Shown: positions 22,346 through 35,829, numbered from the stretch's first letter. The stretch: DNA of 64,000 nucleotides from Hoplostethus atlanticus (GCA_034670405.1 JAXDDX010000073.1:1779001-1843000); one strand, 5' to 3'. Program-made: numbers and translations. Notes: generated by a model not told the origin, from the sequence alone.

Positions 22346-25300
22346 CTTTTTTATTCCTCTGTAATATATGAAATAATGACCACTCCCGTAAGGTTCACAA
22401 ACTAATGCATGACTGTGTGATGCACATAGTATTAATCAGGAAAGGTGCAAGACAGCTAATGAACTGTGATTTCTAAGTGATGCATAACCTACACCCATTA
22501 CCAATGTAAATGAGCAGCTAGCCTTCCTATTTGAATGGGAACAAAGTGGAAAACGAGCTTGCAGGCATGCTGATGGAAGAAGGGAGCAGAGGGGGAAATG
22601 AGAGCCGCACACAAACAAGCCATTATTAAACACATTTCTTCTTTATGCTGCTTTCTGAAGAGCATCAGGCCTAGAGCACTTTAACTTGCCAAAAACAAGC
22701 GTTTTTTTTTGTGCTTTGAAATCGGGGCGTAAGATCAGCTCGGGATAAAAAGCTCAACACACAGGAAAGCAGAAGGACGCTTTATTTGTTTACCGTGCGG
22801 CAGGCCGAGGGCGATAGTCAGACTTCTCTTCATCCACGAGAGAGCTCCTGCTTGGCGGCGCCGCCGATGCAGCACATTGCCTCCCACCAGCATCGTGCAC
22901 AGCGCCATCTGCTAGGACCTGTTGGCTTGTTTGTTTTCCAGAGCAAACAGCAAATCACTTCTTTCCTGTTCCTGCTTTTTACCATATGCCACTGCCTGTG
23001 TATCAGAGCGAGGCATGTATATTAATGAAGTTAATCAAAGACACGCACGCAACCGCATCTGCCAGGGGAATATTCCAATGATCACACCCGCCGGTTGATT
23101 CATCGCGTTGCCACCACCGTGTCACCGCGGCCACCTCTCGATGTAGGTGAGACAAGTGTTCCTTCCCTTATTCATAGTCAAAAATGGATGATAAGAGACA
23201 GAAGGAAACAGAAGTCCTGTTGTCGGTTGTGGTTGTTTATGAGAAAGCTTGTTATGTGCTCCCTACTACTATGTCTCCAGAATCTTCAATGCAATTTAGG
23301 AGGGAAATCAGCAAATACTATACTCAAGCAACTAAACATGAACTTAAAACCTTGCCTCAGATTTAAAAAAAAACCACAAATTAGCACGCTGTACTTTATA
23401 CTGTAACAGCAGCTGCATATCTGAACACATGCTCACAATTATCTGCTTCTAAGGTCACAACAGCAGGTGCTGCATTCAAATTTAACTTCCACCCAGGAAA
23501 CAGCTGAAAGAGTTGACAAGTGTTCCTACTAGTGTTCAGCAGGACTTGAAGAGATCATGTCATTTCAGGAGCAACACAGCTAAATAATGTATCCCAGGGC
23601 AGATGGCAGACTGTCCTGGTGACTGGCAGGTGAAGCCCTCTGAGCCCTCTCTGTCCATGCAAACACGGAGGGCTGTTGCTTTAAAAGCACTGACCTCTTT
23701 GTGAAGCATGGTGGCAGATTACCTCCGCTGTTCTACTAGTTGCCTACTTACTGACAAGGAACACATCATTGCCACTTTAATTCAATGGGTTTCTGTAAAT
23801 CCTGATGCTTTTTATACTGACTTCTGCAGTAGAGCTGTTTTACTTGGGAAAAAAACAACTCTAAGCTTGAGATGCTTGACAGTAACACTAAAATATCAGG
23901 TAAATATGTATGTAATACGTAAAAAAGGTAAATATTTAATAATCCGTTTTTGTAAAATCACTCTTATTGTGTGTGAAATCAGTTTTGATACAGTGGATGC
24001 GTCAGTATGTGAAGGGTAAATTCATGGTCATTCATTGGTTGCTAGAGTACCCAGCACTCCCGAGGAGAAGAAGAAACATTCACACTTTTGGATACCAACA
24101 CTGAGAGGCATGTTGTCTGGTGCGAATGAGGAGTTGACATGAAAAAATACTCCACATTTTTCAAGTTAACTTTTGTACAATTCCAAGAAAACAGGCTTTT
24201 AATACTGAAATATTCAGGAAAAGCTGTGGAAGTACTTTAGATTACCCTGTTTTCCTTTTCACATCCATCATCAGCATTCCACAAACACAAACCTGAACCT
24301 CAAGAATTCAACTCAGATATGGAAAGTGAGAAAGATCAGATCTTTGAAAAAAAAAAATGTACCTCTCCAATCACATTAAAACCCAATGTTGTGCTCTTTT
24401 CATTTGATAGAAGTTATTGAACACTTTTGTATTACTCTTCTCATTCATGAAAAGAGGCTTGTTCCCTAAATTACTCATTAAAACGGTAGAAAAAGACAAC
24501 TGCTCCTTGAAACAGTCTATTGAGTTCTATTCACTCTGGCTGTTGTAAGTACTGTGTGTTAATATTACTAGATGACACTGCTTGTGTTGATTTGTTCCTA
24601 CTTAGCACATAATTACACTTGTGGGTTAGCTGAGAGGAACTTAATTTGATTGTTCAGCCTGTCAATCAACATGACACAACACAAATATGAAATGACACGT
24701 ATGAGGTCGTTTGATTATTGGCTTTGGTTAGACATAATTGAGGACATATTCTTGAATCTCTGCCCCATGGCTTTCAATTCTCACCTTGCCAACTTCTCAG
24801 CCACATCTCCGCTGTAATGCATCTTTAATGCGTCTGTCTGCTAGTGGTTAGTTCTGCTTTGGACTCTTTTTTTTTGTTTTCATGCGGCAGATGTTTTTTC
24901 AGCGGTATTTGACAAGGCTTTCCTGTCCTGTTTGGTCCAATAAAGTCTGCTGAAATACAGACAGGGATTCCCAGAGCTTATGGGCCAGTGCTGGACCCAC
25001 GTGTTGATGCCTCTGGCTGTGTCATGCATGATTTAAGCTGCTTTGTACATGCCTACAGGAATTTTGGAGAGAGGAGGCATCAAAACACAGTACACAAATC
25101 TGGCAGGGCTTAACCCCACAACTTGGTAGATATGGGAGCATGAGAGGGAGAACGCTCTGCTTGTCTCAAGGTCTCCTCCCGGGCCCCGGCTGATGAGTCA
25201 GTCGGAGAGTTGGCAGGTTTCCAGGAGCCAATTTTACCACCCCTCAAGCCCCCCAAAACACAGACTGATCTCCTCCCACCACCAGGGTTGGCTCTGGGCA

Positions 25301-27900
25301 GCAGTCTAGCTGAAGGCAATGCTGTGATCAAGCTGGTGTTGGGCTAACATCCCCCGCTCAGACAGGATATACTGTAGGCTGCATGCTGGAGTCTGGGAGC
25401 CACTGACCTTTTGTTAACTTGACTGATTGGTTTATACTCTTGGTTTATACTCCACACAACATACTTACTGACATCTCCATCGGAAATACTCAGAAACATT
25501 GACTGAAGTCTTCTCATGAAATGCTAGGGGAGTGGTTGTTCTGAGTGATACAGGTACGGCAACATGCAAGCGCGTGGGCATAATCGTACACTCACACACG
25601 TACACTTAATTCTGGTTTTCTGCTTGTGTTGGAAATGATTACGAACACCACCATTCTGCTGCCCTGCAATCCTGGGGATCTGATTCACCACTTTCACACA
25701 CACACACACACATACAGACAATGCTCAGTAGAGCTTTTGTCTAAATGACAGATTCCCCTAAAGTGTGACCCATATGAGCCAATCCATTTGAGTGGAAGCC
25801 TGTAGGCTGTCAGAGGGAGATAGATAACATCACCCCACACCCTTGCCCTCACCCCGTCACCCCAGTGCCCTCTCCCCCTCCATGGCCAAGTATCTCAGCC
25901 TGCTTGTCTGCTGCTATTCTACACTGCCCTGGGCGGGGCCACATGGTGAATCAGCCCACACGGTGAAACCCAGGGCCAAGGGTCAGGATGATCCAGTCCA
26001 GTAGACATTTATGACGCGCCCACTGTCAAGACCCTGTGGCATTTAGTCTGCACCACATTAACAACTCTAGCCGTCGGCTAAGGAGCCATACGGGAACAAA
26101 AGCAGGACATGTATTGCTAGTTCGGAGAGCGTCCAAGAAGACATAGCTGGCTGAAAGCAATATTGGATTATATAAGTCATCTTTTATAACTTGTACTTCT
26201 CGACTTTGCTCTGACAATGATAGCAAATCAGAATTATGTTAGCATTAGCATTCTGTTTTTACAATATTAACGTCATGCAATTATTTTCCTGTTAAATTTC
26301 TAGCTAACATACCTGACACAGTCCATGTAATTTTGGTTTTCATGAATTTGCAAAACATTTGCAATACTTAGTGTTACTCCCTGATCACACTGATTGCGGT
26401 ATTGCATTGCGTTCAATTCTTGCATGGATTGGACAGAAGTAGCAAACACAGTACCGCTTCCTGGTTGATGCGATACACGGCCGCAAAAAAATGACATAGT
26501 GAGTTTTGGGAGTATTCTTTGTGCTTTATGAAAGCCTGATGCTTTTGGTTTACAACCTAGTCTAGTCTTTTATAAGCATATTGTTTCAGGAAATCAACTT
26601 GAGGCTCTTTTTAACACTGTGGTAAAGGCTCGTTAAACAACCCAGATGGTGCTCACTAGTGTCATTCTAATAATAGCACGTTGTTTTAGTTATGATCACC
26701 CCGAAGGCCTCTGTGCCTCTTCTCCACCTCTCTCCCCTGTCACACACACTCATGCACACACCCTCTGCTCCTGCTTTGACAGGCTGAGCAGAACAATAAC
26801 CACGCGCCAGCTGATGCATGATCCATGGGTTTGACCTGCTGACCCCAAGACACATTGTTAAAGCCTGTTTACATTGTGCAAATTGACAAATGTTTTCATG
26901 AGGCCTCTTAGCCTGTCTGCCAATATATGTTTCTGGCACTTATTGCAACACGTTGCGCCCTTCTCTCCCTCCCTCACTCACTTCCTCCATTCTTAGTAAG
27001 TCTGAAGCTGAAGGTAACAGGGAAGGACCAGTGATGAAGGCAAGGAGGAAAGGAAGGCAGGAGGGAGCTAGAAAGAGTGCATTCGTATTCCACCCATGTC
27101 CTGAGATATTAGGAGGGCATCAAGGTGCAAATATGAGTCAGACAGCTCTCATAATGAAAGAATCGAGGCGCATTATGAAATAAGTGGAAGTGACCAACGA
27201 AGAGAGACGCGGCACTAGCCGCTTTGAATTCCAATTACAGGCACCGGCAGAGAGCGAGGAGCCTTTTAATGCCTCCCAAGGTGTTTTGGGGCCCGGATAC
27301 AGAGACTGAGTCTCCGTTAAAGGTCAGTGTGGCAGAGGCTGGCAGGCCACAGAAAATAGACTCCGGCTTCTCCACTATATAAAAATGGAGAGATCTGCCT
27401 ACCACTGCTCGCATAGATGAATACATTCCAACTATTCACTTCTTTTCCCAGCCACAGCATCCATAGCATCTCTATGGAGGGGTGGCAGGGGTGAAAGGGA
27501 GTGGCTAGGACCACTATTGAGGAGAGTGGATTATCTCATGAAGGGAAATCAATTAGAACGTTTCGGTGGACTGTGAACATTTATCCATTTAGCTTGACCA
27601 CTATTGAATTTCCATGATGGGCTTTGACTCTTCAGAGAGAGAGAGATCAGAGTTAATGGCGATTGTTCTGCACTCCTCCAAATGTATTATCTGCCTTATT
27701 CAATGAGAGACACTTCATCAAACCAGATAGGGCCCTGCGGCCTATTGATAGATGGGCTTTGTGTGGGGTTTGAAGAAAAAAAGACGAGGCATGGGGTTGA
27801 AGGCTGGGGGGGGGGAGAGAGGGAGAAATAGGGGCGTGTGGGGTGGGGGGGTGTCACAGATGTCCAGCCCTTTGAAAGAAAATTAAACAAGTACCTCATT
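22346..27900. other. Non-coding interval
   Basis: No supported gene over about 5.5 kb. There are short CA runs at about 25,696-25,712 and poly-A/T stretches (24,350). The interval near 26,230-26,500 has words such as GGTATTGCATTGCG that could belong to an old repeat. The rest is unique sequence without strong motif clustering that I could identify. Confidence 0.5.
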
Positions 27901-29330
27901 GGCCAACGCTCCGGTGCTCCCTGGAGGTGGCCGCTGAGCCAGGCTTTTTAATGAGCTGGGAACTTAAACGCTGCCAAAGTTTACCCCGGCCTCGCCTTTC
28001 TCTGCTAGGCCACTGGGAAGAGCCGTGCCCTCCCCTCTGCCCCCCGGTCCCCCACCACCCCCACCCTCACCCCGGCCCTCCTCTTCCATTGAGGGCCGCT
28101 CATGCAGAGGAGAGAGAGAGGCACCACACTGATTCCCTGCCTTTCAGCTCCGGAGAAGGGGATAATGCTGTTTTTGTACCACGCATCCAGAGGAATTATG
28201 TGCGCTAATTTGATTAGGGGGAGATTTGATTAACTGGAAAATGAGGGCTTTGCTTAGACTTTCACACGCTTAATTTATCCCTTGCAAAGCAGACGCAACA
28301 TTGTGTCATGAAACTCAGAAGGCATATGAGAAGCCCATTCACTAGCTAGATGGCCCTTTCAGACTCAACAATACTGAGGACTGCCACGGTTCAAATTGGG
28401 ATAATCAGTTTAGAGCTTTTTGCCTGGCCTCAGAATACAAATTGCATTTGGCATTAACAGTGAAAAGGTTCAAAGGATAATGAGATTAATGTAGTAGGGA
28501 ATTGAGCGAAGGCAAAAAAAATTGAAGCAGAAACTGCAAAACTATTTGCATTGTTTCATAAGCGGGTTGTTGTGATTTCTCCCCCTCTGCGATGTGATTA
28601 TTACTTCGGTTGCTAGGCGATTATGAAAATGATCCGGCAGAGGATGTCAGTCAAAGATATGTCGAGCCCCAGTGTTAATATACTATATATTGTAGCTGCA
28701 TGCACATTTACATTTCTGTGCAAAGTGAAAGGGGGCCTTTTATTCTATGATGCTTTGAATTCACTTAGTGGTTTTCGTTTGTCTCTATGATCCCTTTGTA
28801 TACTCTGGAATGGCCACAGGGACCGAAGGAGCTGAATGCTTTGCTTTTGCTCCTTTTAACATGCAGCCATGAAGGTCATATTACCGCGTGGTGATGATTA
28901 CATTTGAATGAAAAGAGACTTCTTCTGGGAGAGAGAAGAAAAAAAAGAGCCACGGGCAGACTTGATCTTTTTTTCTGATCTAAAACCCTACTCTGAGTGA
29001 CCTTCCCCTCTGTCTGGCAGGATCTGAGGTTGGCGATTCTCTATTTTAAACAAATAGCTCTTTTATTTTACACTGGGATTGCCTGGATTACCTTTTAATA
29101 AGGGCTTAGCCACTCTCCAGCACAACATCCCAGGCCCCAGCGCTGGGCTGGGCCGGCACTAGCCCAGCCCGTAATTATCCACAGCAAACTAAAGGCCCTC
29201 GCTCCTTCAAGAGCCTGTGTGAGCTGTCTGTCTGATTTTTTATTTATTTTTTCCCCTTGTTTTTGTCATCTGTCACGCTGCCAGGGTGGAAGCTTTGAAT
29301 TGGGACACTCTGGAAGCCAAGAATTTATCT
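27901..29330. promoter_or_regulatory. Candidate conserved regulatory block
   Basis: Unique, motif-dense sequence follows a G-rich/C-rich stretch (27,800-28,090). Notable words are TTCAAAGG (TCF/LEF-like) near 28,470, GAGATTAATG, GTGATTATTACTTCG and GGTTGCTAGGCG (an X-box half-like word) near 28,610, and GATCATTT/AAATGATCC-type homeodomain cores. There is no open frame of protein type. The enhancer reading is inference from composition. Confidence 0.35.
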
Positions 29331-29534
29331 AAAAAAAAAAAAAAAAAAGAGCAGAGATGAGAGAGTTAGGGAGGAGGATGGGGAAAGACGGAGCGATGGA
29401 GAGAGAAGTGTGGAAACCCAGACAGATGAGCTGTCTCCTGTTGGACTTCACTCCATCTTCCCCATCTGTTCACCCCGGTTTTAATTAAATCTACTGAGAT
29501 GAGGATTTTTCCCTCTCATGCCACCTATCACTCC

Positions 29535-29557
29535 CTCTCTCTCTCTCTCTCTCTCTC
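29535..29557. repeat. (CT)n microsatellite
   Basis: Directly visible CT run within a longer pyrimidine-rich stretch. Confidence 0.9.
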
Positions 29558-32041
29558 CCCTCGTTCCCCTCTCCCTACCTCGCTCCCATGCTGTACTTGA
29601 GTGCAGGTGGGTCGATGCCAATGTCCACTCATCTCCCCACCTCGCTGCCAGCTGCTAATGAGAGCGAGTCAGGGTGGCGCGAGGCCGTTGCCAGCCATTA
29701 TGAGCTGTTAATGAGGAGGATTCTAGGAAGGCCCGGCCCAGGCCTGCTCCCGTCAGCTACCGCAGCTCGCCTTTTATCTGCGGCATGCAGACACACACAC
29801 ACACATCCACAAACATGCACACACATTTTTGGTATGCATACATACAGACATACTAACAACAGTTAAATTACACTTGTCACAAATCGGATGACACTGTTTT
29901 CTGCCTCCTGCAGACACTCTCTGTGTCTATTTACACACAAGGTAACACAAAGCAGCACATTTTAATGAGCTATTCCCGAGGTGATGTGCTCATCATATTT
30001 AGTTGGCTAGCCTCACACAACCTCATGCAGGAGCCCTTTATATCCTCGCTATTGACACGTCCCTGGCAGACTACTCCCCTATTACCATAATGGCTTTCAC
30101 ATCCAGTACATTTCTCTGGGCCAACCCCCTGTCAGCCATTACTTTGCGCTTTACCTGCTCTAGGCCAGGAAAGAGGTGGCTGCTGAACCTGTTGGCTGTG
30201 TGACGGAAAGGGCAGGTTGCAGGAGTGCTGTCAGCACATTCTCTCTTTCCCTGCTTTGGCGTAGACGGCCCGAAGGCTTAGCGTGCCCTGCTAACTAACT
30301 GTAATGTGATGCCTTCAACTCCCAGTGCCTTCCTCTAATCGAAACACAAAGCCTTAAAGGGGCTGAGGGATTAGGTGAGGGTGCCCTTGTCCCTCTTTGG
30401 CATCGCAGCCAGATCTGCTCATCGTAATCTCTCCGAGGCACATCTCCCTCCCAAGACTGGAAGGTGATGAACATCCAGTGGTGCGGTGTTTCAGTTTGCT
30501 TCAGGGTTTCAGGAGCTACAAATCCCATTCATGTCTAATTTGAGTTTACGGTTGTTTGCTTTTGCACTGCTTTTTGTGTTCCTGTACAAGTGCAAAAAAA
30601 AGTCTCTTGGCCTTGTAGCTCCTGATTGTGTTCGCCTGTCTCTTTTCCCTCTGATATCATATATTTTCACTCCCTTTGCCTCACCTTTCACTGTGCATTC
30701 CACCATCCGCTGCCTCTGAAATCCAATCATCTAGCTCTTTCTTTGTCTCACCAGCCTACGCTAGGCAGCCCTTGTGCTATGAAGAGGTTGTCGCTCACTT
30801 TAGCGCTGGAGCGCCTTCACTCCATTTGCATGGTGGTGAAGTGTGGCAGCACTGAAAGCCATGTAAACAGTGAAAGCCATGTAAAGGGCCAGGTTTTTAG
30901 CGGCACCTCGGGTTAAAAAACAGCCATGTCACACCTCTTGAGCCGAGGTCACACTTCTCATGGCAGGTGAGAAAGCAGACACTGCAGCATTATGGGGTGT
31001 CACCCATCTCTAAAGGCCCAATCTCTAATCTGCTGTATGGTGCCCTCTGTAGAAACACTATTGCCCCACGACTGCCACTGTGATTTATTGTGTTGGATTT
31101 TTTTTTCACTCTGAAATTTATTGTCTGAGTCCATCAGTACGGGGTAGCTGAGTTTTACATGCACACCATTTTTGTCATACTCATAGATATAAACCCTGGA
31201 TGGTATCTTTAAAGTGCAGGTGGTTTTGAAGAACAGGTTAACACCAAAATGTAGGTGTACAGTTTTAAATGTAGGCAGATATTTTGCTTTTTGCAGACAA
31301 ACTTGAGAACAGTTGGTAAAGTAATTAAAGGCTGTGTTTGCTCATCTTGTATTGGCTGCATGCAGAATTCTTGTCACAACTGTTTGTCAGTTTGTGGCAA
31401 AGCTGACTTCCCCGCGGTGGTGATTAAAATCGAGAGTGACGGGACAGAGGGAGAGATACTTCACACTGCACTGACAATGAAAACAAGTGTTGTCATCATT
31501 ACAAAGACAGGCACCCTGTCTCACCCTGAGGCGCGTCACATGATCACAGCCGACAGATTATTAGCCACCGTTTTCTCAAGTAAACTCCACACTAATGCAA
31601 AGCGTTGGGCGTGCATCATTAAGGTGCCGATAGAAATGAGTGCACGTCTTGTTTGTTTTTGGATATGAGCTGACAAGGAATGCAACAATGTTCGCACCTT
31701 TTGCGTTTCAGCTCACTTATTTTGTCGGCGCGGGTGGAGTTGCTGCGGCTGTTCAGATGGAAGCGGTGTAAATGTTTTTGTGAGGCATCCTTGAGGAACA
31801 ATAAGACAATAATAAGACCTGGACCCGTATTTGTCACGCGTCTCAGAATCAGTCCTAGGAACTGCACTGAACGTTTGACTAGGACTACAACTAATCCCAT
31901 GTATGACATCACTGTTTTTCGACACTGAGCAGCAAATTGACATTATTGTAGTTTTCTTGATAACTGTCAAAATACAGAAAATAGCACCACTCCCATACTT
32001 GTTGTATATCACAAGTATTTTCCTGTATAGACAATAGACTT

Positions 32042-32087
32042 TCTAGCCTATAGGTACTTGTTATATAATAAGTACGTATAGGCTAGA
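32042..32087. repeat. 18-base near-perfect palindrome
   Basis: TCTAGCCTATAGGTACTT (32042-32059) and AAGTACGTATAGGCTAGA (32070-32087) are complementary at 17 of 18 positions around a 10-base AT-rich loop. The structure could extrude as a hairpin and may be the core of a small inverted-repeat element. No flanking duplication was identified. Confidence 0.75.
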
Positions 32088-32370
32088 GAGCTGAGTAGGT
32101 GGGCAAACGCTCCACTTTCTGCAAATCAGCTCCACTGATCTGAATAAGTGGTTGCACAGGCGTTGTGCTCTGGCTGAATAGAAAGTTATGGCCAGTGACT
32201 TTTTCATAACTAGGTAAACTTTCCATGGTTACGGGCATTGGACTGTCAAGGTCTTTTCTTTTTTCCACATCACTCTCTCTCTGAGAAAAAGGCAATAGGA
32301 CTCAAACATCAGTGCTCTTTAGTTCCATTATGAGTATGTTTTCCTCAGGAGGATTTCTTATTTACCTCAG

Positions 32371-32421
32371 GTGTGGGTGTGGGTGTGTGTGTGTGTGTGG
32401 GAGGGGGGGGGTGGTGGTGGT
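32371..32421. repeat. GT/GGT-rich repeat
   Basis: GT units grade into a G run and then GGT triplets. Frames across it are Thr/His and Pro runs without meaning. Confidence 0.9.
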
Positions 32422-32978
32422 CGTGTGCAGATATTGCTGCTACAATAGTTTCCAATTATTCTGTGTGGGTGGATATTAAGAGGTAGGACAGGGTGACAGA
32501 AACTGTAGAACGGTCCAACACAGACAATTAGCATTGCTTTGCCCAGGGCTTGCATTTTCTAGAACAGGAGTATATACTGTTTTATGGGATCTGTAATGGA
32601 TTTTATTTCAGATTTTAGAGGTTCAAAAGTTTAAAGGCCATTTAAATCCTGACATTCCACAACTCCACTGTTCATGCTTCACAAGTCTTCTTTCACTCAC
32701 TACTTTTCGCGTTCTGGTAGTTTCTCTTTTTTTTTCCCTCTGGTCTCCTTTTCAAAGTGGATAATTGACAACAACAGCGGCATGAACCCCAAACTCAGGC
32801 CCATTACAGCTTCAAAGCTTCCTCACGTCCAGAGGAGCTCAGCCTTAAAGCCCTTGCTGTGTCTAGGCTGCTTCAATTCTTTTCACACACATTGAGAATC
32901 ATTGATTCTTTCGTCGATTGTTCTAGTCTAGTCATCAGGAAAAGCCTTGACTGTTCTGTCAAAGCGTTGTGTGAATCT

Positions 32979-32982
32979 GTGT

Positions 32983-33014
<32 letters not shown>
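32979..33014. repeat. (GT)n/(GC)n microsatellite
   Basis: A GTGC/GTGT compound dinucleotide repeat. Confidence 0.9.
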
Positions 33015-33305
33015 TCTTCTGTGTAAATGAGTCCCAGATAGATTTAGTGGAGGGTTTTAGTACTAGGCAAGGCTGAGCCCATGGCACAGCCAGAACAGGT
33101 TGAGTTTCAAAGGGGCTTATCAGCGGAATTAGGCAAGCCTTTGGAGTTTGAGCGTAGCCTAATTCTTGGTGACCTTTCCCTGGCTCTGGTTTGACTTTTT
33201 GTGGTGATCAGCAAGTGCTCTAACAAGCTTTTCCTTCTGTGTGGCTGGGGATTACTGTGGAACAGCCGTGCCCTCCCCTGCACTCAGAAGGAGCCATCTG
33301 TAGTG

Positions 33306-33371
33306 AAGAGAGAGACAGAGAGAGAGAGAGAGCAGCAAAGGGCTTTGGAGAGAGAGAGAGGGAGAGAGAAA
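33306..33371. repeat. (AG)n compound repeat
   Basis: Two AG runs (33306-33332 and 33349-33371) are separated by a short unique stretch. Frames through them give Arg/Glu repeats. Confidence 0.9.
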
Positions 33372-34848
33372 GTAGGCAATAGCCTGAAGGGGCATTGTCA
33401 TGGCTGTCTGTGTTTTGGTGAGGATTCTGCGCTTGTCAGAGTCTCCTTTTGTAACAAATTGGTATGTTTTGTTCTGCCAGGCACCGGCAACCCTTTTAGC
33501 CTATTATTCAAGCGTTCATGGCCATTTGAATTATTTTCCTTCGTTCGAAGGGAGGTCTCTTTACTTTCTTTTTTCTGGAATATCTCCTTGATATTCACTT
33601 CACCTTTTCTTCAGCAGAGGGTCTAGGATTAGCAATACTTATGGAGAGGGCTTAGTGGTGTTTGAGGTAAGTGTACACTTTCTTTTATCATTGTTTTGAT
33701 TCATCTTTCCTTGTGCCTGATGGAAATGTGCTGCCTTGGCTTGAATGATGAGAGCAGCCAGGTGCAGAAACTTTGTTATTCAAGGCTGTCAGTCCAGAGA
33801 ATGCAGCTTCTCGTCCAACATTCCTATACATAGAGTAACTTTTCAACGCTTTTGTTTTTCTGAAACAAATGACTAGAACTGTAGAAAAGCATACCATTGA
33901 AATCAGACACAGCTTTACATTCCCCATTTTGCATTTCAATACCACATATAAAATGCTAATGACATGTTATGTCATCTGATTGCATTCATTATCCTCCTAG
34001 AGATGATCTTTGTTCAGAGACCCCTGCTGTGTTAACAATTGAATTGATTGCATTTAATCAGAGTGCTTCTGAATTCATTATTGGAATAGTGAATGTCACA
34101 TCAGTTGTAATTAAACAGTAGATAGGCTGTTGACTAAATGAAATAGATAGCAATGCTTATTTTTCTCATTATACTTGTTAGTTCGGCTGAAATACTCGAG
34201 TACATCAGTGCTTGACTGTAGGCTACGTGGTATTATGTGGACTGAAAGGAGCCTTTGAATGGAAGAAACCTGTCAATCTCCTCTTTCTTTACTTGACAGC
34301 AGTCAAGGCTTATTTAACCCACATAGAGAGCTGTTGCAAAGTTTTCCCATCATATAAAAGAAAAGAAATTCAATTTTCGTAATGTTATAATTGTTTATAA
34401 TGGGATGTAGTGACAGATTGTGACCCCATAACTGTTGCTGGATATTTTTTGATTCATTGGATTTTTTTATCCTCAAGTTGACTGACTGGGCTGTTGATCC
34501 AAGGACTGACAGTATGAGAGTTTTACGTGTGTTCAGAGGTTGTAAGAGGTTTGTTTTGCATTAGTAATGATCACCAACATTGAAATAAAACACTGTCTCC
34601 AAATTGTAGAGAAATCTAAATGTTTTGTATGACCAAATACATTGTACATTGTTAGAGATACTGCAACTCAGTGGTAGCCAGGCCGGTTCCCAATTAAAGC
34701 CCAGTAAAAAAAACATATTGCAGATTTACCTGTCTAAATTCACACAGTATGTATAGCCTAAGATATCATTAAAAGTACTAAAATATCACAAAACATAGTA
34801 CCAAAAAGAGATGTGGCATGTAGTGGAACACACTGACATGTTTACCTC

Positions 34849-34862
34849 GTTGCCATGGATAC
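34849..34862. promoter_or_regulatory. RFX X-box-like site
   Basis: GTTGCCATGGATAC differs from the palindromic X-box pattern GTTGCCATGGNAAC at one position. RFX factors bind such sites at ciliary and developmental genes. The surrounding sequence is unique. Function is inferred from the motif only. Confidence 0.4.
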
Positions 34863-35023
34863 AGGTAGTGGTACTAAACTCACTATACAGCATTGCTCCT
34901 GTTTGTTAGTCAATACTGTTTTGATGCCACAAGACTGATGACCAGTATGTTCTCTGTTATCAGTAATAAATCTCATATTTTGATAACGTAGTTAAATCCA
35001 CATGTTCATTGTTGTTAGTAGCA

Positions 35024-35050
35024 ATAGTAGTAGTAGTAGTAGTAGTAGTA
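35024..35050. repeat. (TAG)9 trinucleotide repeat
   Basis: Nine consecutive TAG/AGT units, directly visible. Confidence 0.95.
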
Positions 35051-35313
35051 TCTGACCTCAGTTGCCATATACCAGTAATAATTTTTATGCTATAGGTCTA
35101 AAAAGGCAATTTGTCTCTAATAAGTCTCTGATGAAGGCCTAGTGCTCCCTTTTATTTTGGTAAATAAAGGTAGTAAAAGACGTTTTCCTGTACATAAGCC
35201 AAAAAGAGATCACTGAAGCAACGGAAACAAATAATTTAACAAATCTTAAAAATAATACTGCAAATAATGAAGATACAGCGTCTTCACTGACCTATTCACA
35301 GGTTGAAGCAGCT

Positions 35314-35334
35314 ATACCGTAAAACTTACGGTAT
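35314..35334. repeat. 9-base perfect hairpin
   Basis: ATACCGTAA (35314-35322) pairs with TTACGGTAT (35326-35334) around a 3-base loop, just upstream of a LINE-like tail. Confidence 0.6.
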
Positions 35335-35339
35335 ATATA

Positions 35340-35517
35340 CAGAAATCTGTGTATCTGTAAATGAAACATTCCCATTGTAAATATTGTGTTGGTTTATTGT
35401 AAATACTGTGAACCTGTTATTTTGCCCTTTGCACATTTCTGCTGAGCATTGCCACTTTACATTTCACTGCACACCTCGTGTGTGTATGTGACAAATAAAC
35501 TTCTTGAATCTTGAATA
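35340..35517 (+). mobile_element. LINE/SINE 3' tail relic
   Basis: The stretch GCACATTTCTGC... through TTTACATTTCACTGCACA and TATGTGACAAATAAACTT, ending in TTGAATC units, matches the common 3' tail of fish non-LTR retroposons. The short 7-base terminal repeat is the usual end of L2-clade LINEs. Only the tail is recognisable and no reverse transcriptase frame is present. The left boundary is uncertain. Confidence 0.55.
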
Positions 35518-35829
35518 AGCACTAGATCTCTTGTGTTTTGCAATTCTTTTCAAAGAAGGAAAGAAAGACAGGAGGGAGGGAGTGAAACCTGCGTTGCCAA
35601 CGACGCAGAGGTGACTCTGCCCTGGCAATCGTCTGAGCAGCCAGACAGAGGTGTCTTTCATTGCTCCTTGGCCCGGCTTGTCTGTGGATCAGTATCAGGG
35701 AAGGAAGTCCCGTGCATCGTGTGCCTGATGCGGTGTGTATTGGGTTTCTGATAGCCGTGCCAGGGGCAGTGTAGGGCCAGCCCAGACTTGGCATGTCCCT
35801 TTAAGAGCCCTCCATGCCGAGAAGTGTGG

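Larger units (their letters stand above)
29331..35300. other. Non-coding interval with microsatellites
   Basis: No supported gene over about 6 kb. It contains an A18 run (29331-29348), (CT)n at 29535-29557, CA runs near 29,791-29,824, an 18-base tandem duplication (unit TGAAAGCCATGTAAACAG) at 30853-30888, GT-rich tracts at 32371-32400 and 32979-33014, AG runs at 33306-33371 and (TAG)9 at 35024-35050. A segment near 31,815-31,890 (CCCGTATTTGTCACGCGTCTC) resembles old fish DNA-transposon sequence, with low confidence. Confidence 0.5.

Noticed and set aside
35024-35050. Possible short-spaced repeat array
   Set aside because: It is a plain TAG trinucleotide repeat, with no spacers as a CRISPR array would have.
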